Positions 34,492-43,616 of a DNA stretch of 64,000 nucleotides are shown piece after piece. The stretch is taken from assembly GCF_004792695.1 (NCBI RefSeq), contig NZ_SRXU01000005.1:62001-126000 (forward strand). The letters run 5' to 3'. The position numbers were made by a program, and so were the translations under genes. The notes beneath the pieces were generated by a model. The model did no database searches. It saw only the letters and a program-made list of their open reading frames with translations, and had not been told where the DNA came from. Each line of letters opens with the position of its first letter. Position 1 is the first letter of the stretch. The DNA is from Sphingomonas naasensis (lineage in GTDB: Bacteria > Pseudomonadota > Alphaproteobacteria > Sphingomonadales > Sphingomonadaceae).

Positions 34492-35942
34492 TCGGGAACC
34501 GGCAGTGCCTGGCAATCGCGTCGCTCGCGCTCTGCCTCGCCGCCTGCACGGTCGGGCCGGACTATCGGCGCCCGGTCACGACCGTCAACGAGGCTTGGCT
34601 TTCCCCGGTGGGCGCCGGTGCGGTCGATACGGCCTGGTGGACCCGATTCGAGGATCCCTTGCTGACCGGGTTGGTCGAGTCCGCCATCGCCGGGAACAAG
34701 GATCTCGCGGAGGCGCATGCGCGGTTGCGGGAGGCACGCGCCAACCGCGACGCCGCGCACGGGCGCTCGCTGCCGCAGCTCGGCGCATCGGCCGCGGCGA
34801 CGCAGAGCAGGCTGAGCGAGAACGGACCGCTGCCGGTCGGCAAGGTGCCGGGGCTCGGCCGCGACCTCGCGATCTACGATCTCGGATTCGACGCTTCGTG
34901 GGAGATCGATCTCTGGGGCGGCACGCGCCGCGCGATCGAAAGCGCCGAGGCCCGGGCGCAGGCGGCGGAGGAGGCGCGGCGCGGGGCCATTCTCCAGGTC
35001 ATCGCCGAAGTGGTGCGCGCTTATGTCGATCTCCGCGCCGCGCAGAGCCTGCGGGCGAACGCCATCGCCGATGCGCAGGCGCAGGCGGCGATCGCAGGCC
35101 TCGTCGCCGATCGCCTCGGCGTGGGGCTGGCCTCGCGGTTCGATCTGGTCCGCGCCGAGACCCAGGCGCACGGCACCGCGGCGACGATCCCGGGCTTCGA
35201 AGCCGATATCGCGGCTGCGGCGTTTCGTATCGCGCTGCTGCTCGGTCAGCCGCCCGAGCTTCTGTACGATCGACTACGCCAGCCCGGCGCGCTGCCGGCG
35301 CCCATCGTCGACGTCGCGGCGGGGCTTCGATCCGATCTGCTGCGCCGCCGACCCGATATCCGCCAGGCCGAGCGCGATCTCGCGGCATTCACGGCCGAGG
35401 TCGGTGTCGCCACCGCCGAGCTCTTCCCGCGCCTCTCGCTGATCGGCGGCATCGGGCTTCAGGCGCGCGAACCCGGCGATCTCGCATCGGGCACCAGCCT
35501 GCGCTTCCAGCTCGGCCCGTCATTGCGCTGGCCGATCTTCTCGGGCGGACGCATCCGGGCGCAGATCCGGGCGGCCGACGCGCGCGCCGACGCGGCGATG
35601 GTGCGATATGAGCGAAGCGTCCTGACCGCGCTTTCCGACAGCGAGACGGCGATCAATCGCTATGCCTCGGCCGGGCGGACCCGCGCCGAACGGGCGGAAG
35701 CGCGCGCCGCGGCGGACGAAGCGGTGCGCCTCGCCAGACTGCGTTACGAAGCAGGCGAAGACGACCTGACGGTCCTTCTGCAGACGCAGGCCGCGTTCAG
35801 CGCCGCCGACAGGCTGAGTATCCAGTCGCGGGCGCTCGAGCTTCATCAGATCGCGGCGCTGTACAAGGCGCTGGCCGGCGGCTGGGAGGCCATCGACACG
35901 CCACAGGCGCGCGGAATAGCCGTAACGGGCCGTGGCGACTGA
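34488..35942 (+). CDS. NodT-family outer membrane efflux lipoprotein
   Basis: A 484-residue TolC-like channel subunit. The lipobox LAAC gives Cys20 as lipidation site, followed by TVGPDYRRP, the hallmark N-terminus of NodT proteins. Two internal repeats of helical OEP domains follow (DASWEIDLWGGTRR, RRPDIRQAERDLAAF, SLRWPIFSGGRIRAQI). Overlaps the EmrB stop by 4 nt. Last gene of the 11-gene array; no terminator is obvious after it. Confidence 0.93.
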   Translation: MIGNRQCLAIASLALCLAACTVGPDYRRPVTTVNEAWLSPVGAGAVDTAWWTRFEDPLLTGLVESAIAGNKDLAEAHARLREARANRDAAHGRSLPQLGASAAATQSRLSENGPLPVGKVPGLGRDLAIYDLGFDASWEIDLWGGTRRAIESAEARAQAAEEARRGAILQVIAEVVRAYVDLRAAQSLRANAIADAQAQAAIAGLVADRLGVGLASRFDLVRAETQAHGTAATIPGFEADIAAAAFRIALLLGQPPELLYDRLRQPGALPAPIVDVAAGLRSDLLRRRPDIRQAERDLAAFTAEVGVATAELFPRLSLIGGIGLQAREPGDLASGTSLRFQLGPSLRWPIFSGGRIRAQIRAADARADAAMVRYERSVLTALSDSETAINRYASAGRTRAERAEARAAADEAVRLARLRYEAGEDDLTVLLQTQAAFSAADRLSIQSRALELHQIAALYKALAGGWEAIDTPQARGIAVTGRGD

Positions 35943-36086
35943 CCGCGTTGGAACGATCATTTGCCGGGCGAGCGGGCATGCGAAGCGGGCCTGCGTCCGG
36001 CTGGCGCTTCGGTCGAAAGGAGCCGGTTGGCGGTTATCCGCGATTTTCAGAGAACCGCTGCATTGTGCGTGCTTGCAGAGGGGGAC

Positions 36087-36179
36087 TGGCGGAGACGGAG
36101 GGATTCGAACCCTCGGTAGGAGTAATCCCCCTACGGCGGTTTAGCAAACCGCTGGTTTCAGCCACTCACCCACGTCTCC
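36087..36179 (-). tRNA. tRNA-Ser (anticodon GCU)
   Basis: On the minus strand the acceptor GGAGACG (36179-36173) pairs with CGTCTCC (36097-36091); discriminator G and an encoded CCA end the gene at 36087. The anticodon stem GCGGT/ACCGC encloses the loop TTGCTAA with anticodon GCT; a long variable arm (GTAGG...CCTAC) and the T-arm GAGGGTTCGAATCCCTC confirm the serine class. Decodes AGC/AGU. No attachment-site repeat or integrase is nearby. Confidence 0.95.
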
Positions 36180-36340
36180 GGAAAGGGCCCGAGGCGAGGC
36201 CTATAGCGACGGAGTTTGACGCGATCAACGGGAGAACCGCCTTGACGCAAAATCGACTCCCGTCGTCGCCCCGTTCATTGCAGCGTCAGGCGTCGGCAAG
36301 TAGCGTGCGAGGCTGGAATTTTGCCGGGGGTGGAAATCGG

Positions 36341-37102
36341 ATGCGCGTGCGAAGCTTGATGCTGTGGATGGCGACGGCCGCGCTCGGGCTCGGCGCGACG
36401 CCGGTTTCGGCGCAGATCACGACGATCGATCCCAACACCGCGATCGATTCGGACCTGCAGGGTCCGCCGCCGGAGCAGCAACAGACCCAGCCCCAGACCC
36501 AGCCCATGGATCAGGGCGCGTGGCAGGAGACCCCGCCCGCCGACACGGCGCGCACGCCCGAGCCCGCGCCGCCGCCCGCGGGAAGCGGCGCCGCGACCAG
36601 CGCGCGCGCGCAGGCATCGAACACCTTTGGCCATGACGATCTGATCGGCGCGGCCGAGGGCGTGTTCGGCAAGGGCGCGTCGGGTCTCGCCGGGATCATC
36701 GAGAACATCCTCAAGGATCAGGGTCAGCCCAACGCCTATATCGCCGGGCGCGAAGCCGGCGGCGCGATCGGCGTCGGCCTGCGCTACGGTTCGGGCGAGA
36801 TGTTCCACAAGGTCGAAGGACAGCGGAAGGTCTATTGGACGGGGCCGTCGATCGGCTTCGACGTCGGCGGCGATGCCAACAAGGTCTTCGTGCTCGTCTA
36901 CAATCTCTACGACAGCCAGGAGCTCTACAAGCGCTTCCCGGCGGGCGAGGGCCGTGTCTATTTCGTCGGCGGCTTCTCGGCGAGCTATATGCGGCGCGGC
37001 GACGTCGTGCTCATCCCGGTGCGGCTCGGCGTCGGCTGGCGGCTCGGCGTCAACGCTGGCTATATGAAGTTCAGCGAGAAGCAGCGCTGGCTGCCGTTCT
37101 GA
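36341..37102 (+). CDS. DUF1134 family exported protein
   Basis: A 253-residue protein with signal peptide (MLWMATAALGLGATPVSAQ), a Gln/Pro-rich linker (about residues 40-85) and a C-terminal DUF1134 domain (GREAGGAIGVGLRYGSGEM, GPSIGFDVGGDANKVFVLVYNL). The domain is restricted largely to alphaproteobacteria and has no assigned function; the repetition of Gly and beta-like stretches resembles YSC84-type lipid-binding folds. A longer frame upstream crosses the tRNA gene antisense and is discounted. Confidence 0.85.
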   Translation: MRVRSLMLWMATAALGLGATPVSAQITTIDPNTAIDSDLQGPPPEQQQTQPQTQPMDQGAWQETPPADTARTPEPAPPPAGSGAATSARAQASNTFGHDDLIGAAEGVFGKGASGLAGIIENILKDQGQPNAYIAGREAGGAIGVGLRYGSGEMFHKVEGQRKVYWTGPSIGFDVGGDANKVFVLVYNLYDSQELYKRFPAGEGRVYFVGGFSASYMRRGDVVLIPVRLGVGWRLGVNAGYMKFSEKQRWLPF

Positions 37103-37132
37103 CGACAAAAAGCATCCCGCTTCCATAGTTTA

Positions 37133-37158
37133 GGAACAAAGCCTCGATTGGCCGCGTT
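37133..37158 (+). promoter_or_regulatory. EcfG-type promoter of the PAS-PAS hybrid kinase gene
   Basis: GGAAC (37133-37137), 17-nt spacer, CGTT (37155-37158): an exact match to the alphaproteobacterial general stress sigma factor consensus, 42 nt before the ATG at 37201. Position, spacing and orientation all fit a functional promoter. Confidence 0.65.
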
Positions 37159-37200
37159 GTGCCCGCCGAGCCGGGCCATGTTCAGGTCCGCGGGGAGGCC

Positions 37201-39183
37201 ATGGCGATTTCAGCTGCTTCGGACATCATCGCGTCGGATGGGACCGGCAGGAACCGGTTCGAGCTGCTCGTCCAGAGCGTCACCGACTACGCGATCTACA
37301 TGCTCGACGTGGGCGGCCATGTCGTGAGCTGGAACGCCGGCGCCGAACGCTTCAAGGGCTATCGCGAAGACGAGATCATCGGCCAGCATTTCTCGCGCTT
37401 CTACACCGACGAGGATCGCGCGACGAACCTGCCGGCCCGCGCGCTGCGCACGGCCGAGGAAGAGGGCCGCTTCGAGGCCGAGGGCTGGCGGGTGCGCCAG
37501 GACGGGACGCGCTTCTGGGCCAATGTCGTGATCGATCCCGTGCGACTACCCGACGGGACGCTGGTCGGCTTCGCCAAGGTCACCCGCGACCTGACCGAGA
37601 AGCGCGCCGCCGAGGACGCGTTGCGGCGCAGCGAGGAGCGCTTCCGGCTGCTCGTTCAGAACGTCACCGACTATGCCATCTACATGCTCGACCTCGACGG
37701 CCATGTCGTGAGCTGGAACGCCGGCGCCGAGCGCTTCAAGGGCTATCGCCAGGACGAGATCATCGGCCAGCATTTCTCGCGCTTCTATACCGACGAGGAG
37801 CGCGCCGCCGAGATTCCGCGCAAGGCGCTCGAGCGCGCCCGCACCAAGGGCCGCTTCGAAGCCGAGGGTTGGCGGGTGCGTAAGGACGGCGGGCGCTTCT
37901 GGGCCAATGTCGTGATCGACCCGATCCGCGATCCGTCCGGACGGCTGATCGGCTTCGCCAAGGTCACCCGCGATCTGACCGAGCGGCGCCAGTCGCAGCT
38001 CGCGCTCGAGCAGGCGCAGGAAGCGTTTTTCCAGGCGCAGAAGATGGAGGCGATCGGCAAGCTCACCGGCGGCGTCGCGCATGATTTCAACAATCTGCTC
38101 GCGGCGATCATCGGCAGCCTCGATCTCGCCCGCCGCAAGCTGGCGGATGGCGGCGATATCGGCCGTTTCATTGACAATGCGATGAAGGCGGCGGAGCGCG
38201 GCGCGACGCTCACCCAGCGCATGCTCGCCTTCGCGCGCAAGCAGGAACTCAAGCTCGAGACCGTCGACTCCGCCGCGCTGGTCCGCGGAATGGCCGAGCT
38301 GGTCCAGCGCACGATCGGCGGCGGAGTGCGGATCGATACCCAGTTCCCGCTGGTGCTGAGGCGCGTTCGCGCGGATCCCGCGCAGCTCGAGCTCGCACTG
38401 CTCAATCTCGCGGTCAATGCGCGCGACGCGATGCCCGAGGGCGGACGCATCGTCATTGCCGCGCGCGAGGAGCAGGCCGGACCCGGCGAAGGGGTCAGGC
38501 CAGGCAGGTACATCTGCCTGTCGCTCACCGACAATGGCGAGGGCATGGACCCGGCGACGCTCGCCCGCGCGACCGAGCCGTTCTACACCACCAAGGGCGT
38601 GGGCAAGGGCACCGGGCTGGGCCTGTCGATGGTGCACGGCTTTGCCGAACAATGCGGCGGCAAGCTGGTGCTCGACAGTCAGCCGGGCGGGGGGACGACC
38701 GCCGACATCTGGCTACCCGCCGCGGACGACGAGGCGCCGCCGGAAGTCGAGCGCCCCGATCATGGCGATTGCGCGATCACCGACCGGCTGGTCGTGCTCG
38801 CCGTCGATGACGATGCGCTGGTTCTCACCAACACCGCCGCGATGCTCGAGGATGCCGGCCATTGCGTGCTTCAGGCGGGGTCGGGCCGGGTCGCCTTGCA
38901 GATGTTGAGCGAAAACCGGGTCGACGTGGTCGTCACCGATTTCGCCATGCCCGATATGAACGGTGCGCAACTTGCCGAGGCCGTGCAGGCGGGCTGGGCC
39001 GGCGTGCCGGTGGTGCTCATTTCGGGCTATGCCGAGCTTCCTGACGGCACCGGGGATGATTTGCAGCGGCTCGCCAAGCCGTTTCGCCAGGATCAGCTGC
39101 TCCGCAGCGTCGCGCAGGCGATCGCGGTGCGTGCCCAGGGCGCCGAGGTGCTCCCCTTCCCGACGCGCAAGCAGCAAGGATAG
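37201..39183 (+). CDS. Cytosolic PAS-PAS hybrid histidine kinase with receiver domain
   Basis: A 660-residue protein without membrane spans. Two PAS domains (about residues 20-135 and 148-263) are near-identical tandem copies: both contain VTDYAIYMLD, HVVSWNAGAERFKGYR and FWANVVIDP, offset by 128 residues. Then His294 in GGVAHDFNNLLAAI, HATPase (LLNLAVNARDAMPEGG, TDNGEGMD, GKGTGLGLSMVHG) and a C-terminal receiver with Asp580 in VVVTDFAMPDMNG. The PAS core resembles those in light- or redox-sensing kinases but I see no NCxxC flavin motif. GGGGAGG precedes the ATG; an EcfG promoter lies upstream. Confidence 0.92.
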   Translation: MAISAASDIIASDGTGRNRFELLVQSVTDYAIYMLDVGGHVVSWNAGAERFKGYREDEIIGQHFSRFYTDEDRATNLPARALRTAEEEGRFEAEGWRVRQDGTRFWANVVIDPVRLPDGTLVGFAKVTRDLTEKRAAEDALRRSEERFRLLVQNVTDYAIYMLDLDGHVVSWNAGAERFKGYRQDEIIGQHFSRFYTDEERAAEIPRKALERARTKGRFEAEGWRVRKDGGRFWANVVIDPIRDPSGRLIGFAKVTRDLTERRQSQLALEQAQEAFFQAQKMEAIGKLTGGVAHDFNNLLAAIIGSLDLARRKLADGGDIGRFIDNAMKAAERGATLTQRMLAFARKQELKLETVDSAALVRGMAELVQRTIGGGVRIDTQFPLVLRRVRADPAQLELALLNLAVNARDAMPEGGRIVIAAREEQAGPGEGVRPGRYICLSLTDNGEGMDPATLARATEPFYTTKGVGKGTGLGLSMVHGFAEQCGGKLVLDSQPGGGTTADIWLPAADDEAPPEVERPDHGDCAITDRLVVLAVDDDALVLTNTAAMLEDAGHCVLQAGSGRVALQMLSENRVDVVVTDFAMPDMNGAQLAEAVQAGWAGVPVVLISGYAELPDGTGDDLQRLAKPFRQDQLLRSVAQAIAVRAQGAEVLPFPTRKQQG

Positions 39184-39189
39184 GCCGGC

Positions 39190-39972
39190 TCAGGGCCAGC
39201 CGAATCGTCGCCGCGGACGGGCAGGCGTCGTCGCCGGCTCGCGCTGGAACACCCAGCTGTGATTCTCGACGATCACTGCTGGGACCGGCCGGCCACGCGC
39301 ATCGCGCGACGGGCGAAACCGGAAACGTTGCTGGATCAGGCGGCAGGTGGTGGCGTCGAGCTCGGGGCTGCCGCTCGAATGGGTGATGTCGCATTCGCGC
39401 ACGCGGCCGTCGGTCCAGACCAGATAGCGCACCCCCACCGTGCCGCCGACACCGGCGTCCGCCGCCGTTTCCGGATAGTCCGAATCGCGTAGCTCGCCCC
39501 GCACCCATCGCGGCGGCGTCTCGGCCCCGCCATCGCCGCTGCCATCCCCCTCGCCGCCACTGCCCCTGCCCTCCCCCTCGCCGCCCGCGCCGGTGCCGGG
39601 ACCCGGCACATCGGCATTTCCCGCCGTCGGGGCGGCGCCCACACCGGGGATCGGCGCCGCGACGACGGGGGGCGGTGTCGGCAGCGGCACGACCGGGACG
39701 GGCGCGACGATTTCGATGGGCTCGGATCGCAGATTGGGTGGCGACGCCTTGCCCGCGCGGCGTTCGCTGGGTGTCCGGTGCGGCGCGAGCCGTTCGCGCG
39801 GAAGCGGTGGCGGTTCGGGTCCGATGTCGAAAAGCTGCAGCGCTTCCCCGGGCGATGCGCCGCCGTGCAGCGCCAATCCCGCGACCAGCGCATATCCGAG
39901 AGCCGCGGTCAGTGCCGCAGCCCCCAGCGCGGCCCGGCCGCGCTCCGCTGGTGTCGATCGAACAAAGGTCAT
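39190..39972 (-). CDS. Energy transducer TonB
   Basis: A 260-residue TonB-like protein: short cytoplasmic start, one membrane helix (ALGAAALTAALGYALVAGLAL), a Pro-rich then Gly/Glu-rich periplasmic linker (about residues 50-155) and a C-terminal TonB domain (VGVRYLVWTDGRVRECDI, RFRFRPSRDARGRPV). It couples the proton motive force to outer membrane receptors. ExbB/ExbD are not adjacent. Convergent with the hybrid kinase (6 nt apart). Confidence 0.88.
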   Translation of the reverse strand: MTFVRSTPAERGRAALGAAALTAALGYALVAGLALHGGASPGEALQLFDIGPEPPPLPRERLAPHRTPSERRAGKASPPNLRSEPIEIVAPVPVVPLPTPPPVVAAPIPGVGAAPTAGNADVPGPGTGAGGEGEGRGSGGEGDGSGDGGAETPPRWVRGELRDSDYPETAADAGVGGTVGVRYLVWTDGRVRECDITHSSGSPELDATTCRLIQQRFRFRPSRDARGRPVPAVIVENHSWVFQREPATTPARPRRRFGWP

Positions 39973-40069
39973 GGTTGCGCGCGTCGATCCCGCCGGGAAA
40001 CCTGCTCCCCACCTGGATTCTAGGAACGTGCGCTGGCCGCGAAGGATGCAGTCTTCGCCGGGAGCGAAT

Positions 40070-41395
40070 TCAGCCGAACGCGACTGACTCGAAGCGGATC
40101 GGCGCGCCGGTCGCTGCGGCGGCGAGCTGGCCGTCCCACATCACCCGATTGCCCCGTACGATCGCGCCCAGCGGCTTGCCGGTGAGCGCCATCCCCGTGA
40201 AGGGCGACCAGCCGCAGCGCGACGCGAGCCAGCTTTCCTCGACCGTCCAGCGCGCCTTGAGATCGACCACGGTGAAATCGGCGTCATAGCCGACGGCGAT
40301 CCGCCCCTTGCCGACGATGCCGAACACGCGTTGCGGGCCCGCGCTGGTCATGTCGATGAGGCGCTGCAGCGTCAGTCGGCCTTCGGCGACATGATTGAGC
40401 ATCAGCGGCAGCAAAGTCTGCACGCCGGGCATGCCGCTCGGGCTTGCCGGATACTCCTTCGCCTTCTCCTCGCGCGTATGCGGCGCGTGATCGGATCCGA
40501 TCACGTCGGGAACGCCTTGGTTGAGCCAGCGCCACAGCCCGTCGCGATGCGCGCCCGAGCGGATCGGCGGATTCATCTGGGCCCAGCTGCCGAGGCGCGG
40601 ATAGGCCTCCTCGCCCGCCAGGGTCAGATGCTGCGGCGTCACTTCGCAGGTCGCGATGTCCTTGTGCTTGCCGAGCAGCTCGAGTTCGGCGGGCGTCGTC
40701 ACGTGAAGCACGTGGATCCGCCGCCGCGCCGCGCGCGCCAGCCGGAGGATGCGCTGCGTGGCGAGCAGCGCGCTCTCGTCGTCGCGCCATACCGGGTGCG
40801 AAGCGGGATCGCCGGCGACTCGTTCGTTGAGCCGGGCGTTCATCCGCGCCTCGTCCTCGGCATGGATCGCCACCCGCCGCTTGCCCGACGCCAGCACCCG
40901 CGCCAGCTCGGAATCCTCGGCGACGAGCAGATCGCCGGTCGATGCGCCCATGAAGATCTTGATGCCGGCGGTGCCGGGCAGCCGCTCGAGCTCCTTGAGC
41001 TGCTCGGCATTGGCCGCCGTCGCGCCGACATAGAATGCGTGATCGCACCACATTCGGTTCGCCGCCCGCGCCAGCTTGTCGGCGACCGCGTCGGCGCTGT
41101 CGGTATTGGGTTTGGTGTTGGGCATCTCGAACACGGCCGTGACGCCGCCGAGCACCGCGGCGCGGGCGCCACTCTCGAGATCCTCTTTGGCTTCAAGCCC
41201 GGGCTCGCGGAAATGGACCTGGCTGTCGATGACGCCGGGCAGCACGTCGAGGCCGCTACAGTCGATCGTCTCGCCGGCATCGCCGACATCGCCGATCGCC
41301 ACGATCCGTCCGTCGGTGACGCCGATGTCCACATCGGCCGGTCCGCCGGGCAAATGCACCCGACCACCTGTGAGCTTGAGATCGACGTTCGTCAT
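40070..41395 (-). CDS. Dihydroorotase-like amidohydrolase with altered metal site
   Basis: A 441-residue cyclic amidohydrolase of the dihydroorotase/allantoinase group. Most metal-site residues are present: the Lys expected to be carboxylated (GIKIFMGAS), His in AIHAEDEARM and HVLHVTTPAE, and Asp in IGSDHAPHTREEK. However the first motif reads DSQVHFREPG where canonical enzymes have DxHxHxRxPG, so one zinc-binding His is Gln. It may be a dihydroorotase with a modified site or an uncharacterised paralogue; I leave the symbol blank. Divergent from ygfZ across 44 bp. Confidence 0.78.
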   Translation of the reverse strand: MTNVDLKLTGGRVHLPGGPADVDIGVTDGRIVAIGDVGDAGETIDCSGLDVLPGVIDSQVHFREPGLEAKEDLESGARAAVLGGVTAVFEMPNTKPNTDSADAVADKLARAANRMWCDHAFYVGATAANAEQLKELERLPGTAGIKIFMGASTGDLLVAEDSELARVLASGKRRVAIHAEDEARMNARLNERVAGDPASHPVWRDDESALLATQRILRLARAARRRIHVLHVTTPAELELLGKHKDIATCEVTPQHLTLAGEEAYPRLGSWAQMNPPIRSGAHRDGLWRWLNQGVPDVIGSDHAPHTREEKAKEYPASPSGMPGVQTLLPLMLNHVAEGRLTLQRLIDMTSAGPQRVFGIVGKGRIAVGYDADFTVVDLKARWTVEESWLASRCGWSPFTGMALTGKPLGAIVRGNRVMWDGQLAAAATGAPIRFESVAFG

Positions 41396-41439
41396 ATCGC
41401 CCTCTTTCGTCGCGCGTGCCCGGCTCCTACCTGTTCCCC

Positions 41440-42186
41440 ATGAGCGAGACCAGTCCCGGAACATGGCTATCCAATCGCGCGCTGCTGCGGATAGCGGGTG
41501 ACGACCCCCGCGGGTTCCTGCAGGGATTGGTGACGCAGGATATGGCCGAGGTTACGGTCGCTGCGCCGCAATGGGCAGGGCTGCTGACTCCGCAGGGCAA
41601 GGCGCTGTTCGATTTCATCCTGTGGGACGCCGGCGACGGCGCGATCCTGATCGATTGCGAGTCGGCGCAGCGCGAAGCACTGGCACGCCGTCTGATGCTC
41701 TATCGTCTGCGGCGGGCCATCACCATCGATCCTCTCGAAAGCGGCATCCACTGGGCGCGGCACGGGGATGTCGGCACTGCCGATCCCCGTCTGTCCGAAC
41801 TCGGGCGGCGCTGGCTCGATGCCGGGCGGGGTGCGCCTGCCGATGCCGCCTGGCTCGAACATCGCCTGCGACACGGCGTGACCGAAGGCGCGGCCGAACT
41901 CGGGCAGGACAAGACCTTGTGGCTCGAATGCAACGCCGCCGAGCTCGACGGCGTCAGCTTCACCAAGGGCTGTTATGTCGGGCAGGAGAATACCGCGCGC
42001 ATGCATTATCGCGCCAAGGTCAACCGTCGGCTGGTCGTGGCGCCGCTGGCCGAGGCGGGCGACCGTACGCGCACTTCCTATCCGGCGCTGGGGCTGATGG
42101 TGGAATTGCGCCGGATCGAGGCCCTCGGGGACGCGCTGATACCTGGTTGGCTGCGGGCGGCGGTGGCAAACGAGGCCGGCGCCTGA
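41440..42186 (+). CDS. ygfZ: Folate-binding Fe-S cluster assembly factor YgfZ
   Basis: A 248-residue GcvT-like protein that uses tetrahydrofolate to help assemble or repair certain Fe-S enzymes. The diagnostic KGCYVGQE motif occurs at about residues 172-179, and the N-terminal LLRIAGDDPRGFLQGLVTQD matches the family start. ATG 41440 is used; an in-frame GTG 24 nt earlier is possible. Shares a short promoter region with the dihydroorotase-like gene. Confidence 0.9.
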   Translation: MSETSPGTWLSNRALLRIAGDDPRGFLQGLVTQDMAEVTVAAPQWAGLLTPQGKALFDFILWDAGDGAILIDCESAQREALARRLMLYRLRRAITIDPLESGIHWARHGDVGTADPRLSELGRRWLDAGRGAPADAAWLEHRLRHGVTEGAAELGQDKTLWLECNAAELDGVSFTKGCYVGQENTARMHYRAKVNRRLVVAPLAEAGDRTRTSYPALGLMVELRRIEALGDALIPGWLRAAVANEAGA

Positions 42187-42310
42187 TCGGCGCGCTGCCG
42201 AAGATACCCTTGGGCTATCCCGTCGCCACATCCAGCGGCTCTCCGGCCCGCGCCGGTCATTCTTGAATCACATATCTCGCCCAGGACACTGCGCACCGGT
42301 GCGCCGCGCG

Positions 42311-42343
42311 CAAAGAAAAAGGGAGGCCGGTTTCCCGACCTCC
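42311..42343 (-). terminator. Rho-independent terminator of the OmpA-family gene
   Basis: Reading leftwards on the minus strand, GGGAGGTCGGG, a short loop and CCGGCCTCCC form a stem with one mismatch (42321-42343), followed by TTTTTCTTTG. It lies 30 nt beyond the stop codon of the OmpA-family gene and is the clearest intrinsic terminator in the window. Confidence 0.75.
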
Positions 42344-42372
42344 CCAATTCAGTTCCGAAGAACCTGCGTGGC

Positions 42373-43506
42373 TTACTGACCCGAACCCGGACCGTAAGTG
42401 ATTTCCACGCGGCGGTTCTGCAGTTCGCGGACACCGTCGGCGGTCTCGACGCGCGGGCGGCTTTCGCCGAACGCTTCGGTCGAGATGACGCTCTCGGAGA
42501 CGCCGCGGCCGGTGAAGTATGCCTTCACCGAGTCTGCACGGCGCTGCGACAGACCAACGTTGTAGCTCGCCGGACCCGAACGGTCGGCGTGGCCCGCCAG
42601 CATGACCTGCGCATTGCCGCAGTTCTGGTAGTTGCTGATGGCGTTGTCGAGGATGCTCGAAGCCTCCGGCGTGATGTCCGACTTATCCCAGTCGAAGAAC
42701 ACGATGTACGGTCCGGGGGTGCAGCGGACGGGCTCCGGCGTCGGCTCGGGAGCCGGCGGCGGGGTGTAGGTCGGCTGCGGAGCGGGCTCGGGCGGCGGCG
42801 GCGTGGGCTCGGGCTCGGGCGCACCGAAGTTGAAGGTCAGACCGCCCATGATGCTGTGCGACCGGAAACGGCCGAACCAGGGACGACCCGCCACGTCGAC
42901 GAGCTCGACGCCCGGCGCGTTGAAGAAGCGATACTTCAGCGAGACGTCGATGTTGTCCGACAGCGGCGCGCGCACACCGGCGATGGCCTGCCATGCGACG
43001 ACGGTGTCCGAATCGTCGATCGCGTCGCCATTGGTGGTCAGCGCGAGACGGCTCTTGACGCGGGCAACGCCGAGACCCGGGCCGACAAAGCCCTGCACGC
43101 CATCGTCATCACCGAAGTCCCAGAGCGCGTTGACCATGAAGCTCAGCGCCGACGAACGGCCACCGGCATAATCATAGGTCCCGCCGGGAGCGAAAACGGT
43201 TCCGCCGGCAGCGTTCACATAGGGAAGCGTGGTGGTCGAGCGAAGGCCCGTCACGTTGGCAGCGCGATAGCCGACTTCAGCCTCAAGGCGAACCGGGCCG
43301 AGATCGTAACCGACCGTGCCACCGACGTCGAAGCCGGCGCGGTGATCGACGGTGACGCTATCGATAGCAGCACCCACGTCCCAATCGATGTCTTCGACCA
43401 GCATGGCGCCGCCCTCGACACCCACGTACCACGCATCGTCGCGTGCAAGAGCGGGCGTGCTGAGCGCGGTCGTCGCTAGTGCCAGAGTTACGGCAAGCTT
43501 CCGCAT
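42373..43506 (-). CDS. OmpA-family outer membrane protein
   Basis: A 377-residue porin-like protein. Signal peptide (LAVTLALATTALSTPALA), an N-terminal eight-strand beta-barrel (about residues 25-230, aromatic-alternating strands, ending GGLTFNFGAPE), a Pro/Glu hinge and a periplasmic OmpA domain that grips peptidoglycan: FFDWDKSDITPEA, AGHADRSG, NVGLSQRRADSVKAYF and QNRRVEITYG. AAAGGGG precedes the ATG. It has its own leader (110 bp to the next gene) and terminator, indicating strong monocistronic expression. Confidence 0.93.
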   Translation of the reverse strand: MRKLAVTLALATTALSTPALARDDAWYVGVEGGAMLVEDIDWDVGAAIDSVTVDHRAGFDVGGTVGYDLGPVRLEAEVGYRAANVTGLRSTTTLPYVNAAGGTVFAPGGTYDYAGGRSSALSFMVNALWDFGDDDGVQGFVGPGLGVARVKSRLALTTNGDAIDDSDTVVAWQAIAGVRAPLSDNIDVSLKYRFFNAPGVELVDVAGRPWFGRFRSHSIMGGLTFNFGAPEPEPTPPPPEPAPQPTYTPPPAPEPTPEPVRCTPGPYIVFFDWDKSDITPEASSILDNAISNYQNCGNAQVMLAGHADRSGPASYNVGLSQRRADSVKAYFTGRGVSESVISTEAFGESRPRVETADGVRELQNRRVEITYGPGSGQ

Positions 43507-43616
43507 ATTAATCCCCTTTCAAAGTTGTCACTACGGACAGCGACAAACTCACTACCGAAACGAAAGTTTCTGCGCAAGCACACAAAACCGGGGACTGTTG
43601 CATGAACGTCACAGGG

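Noticed and set aside
36087-36179. tRNA-Ser as an integration site of an island
   Set aside because: No integrase and no repeat of the tRNA 3' end was seen in the neighbouring sequence.
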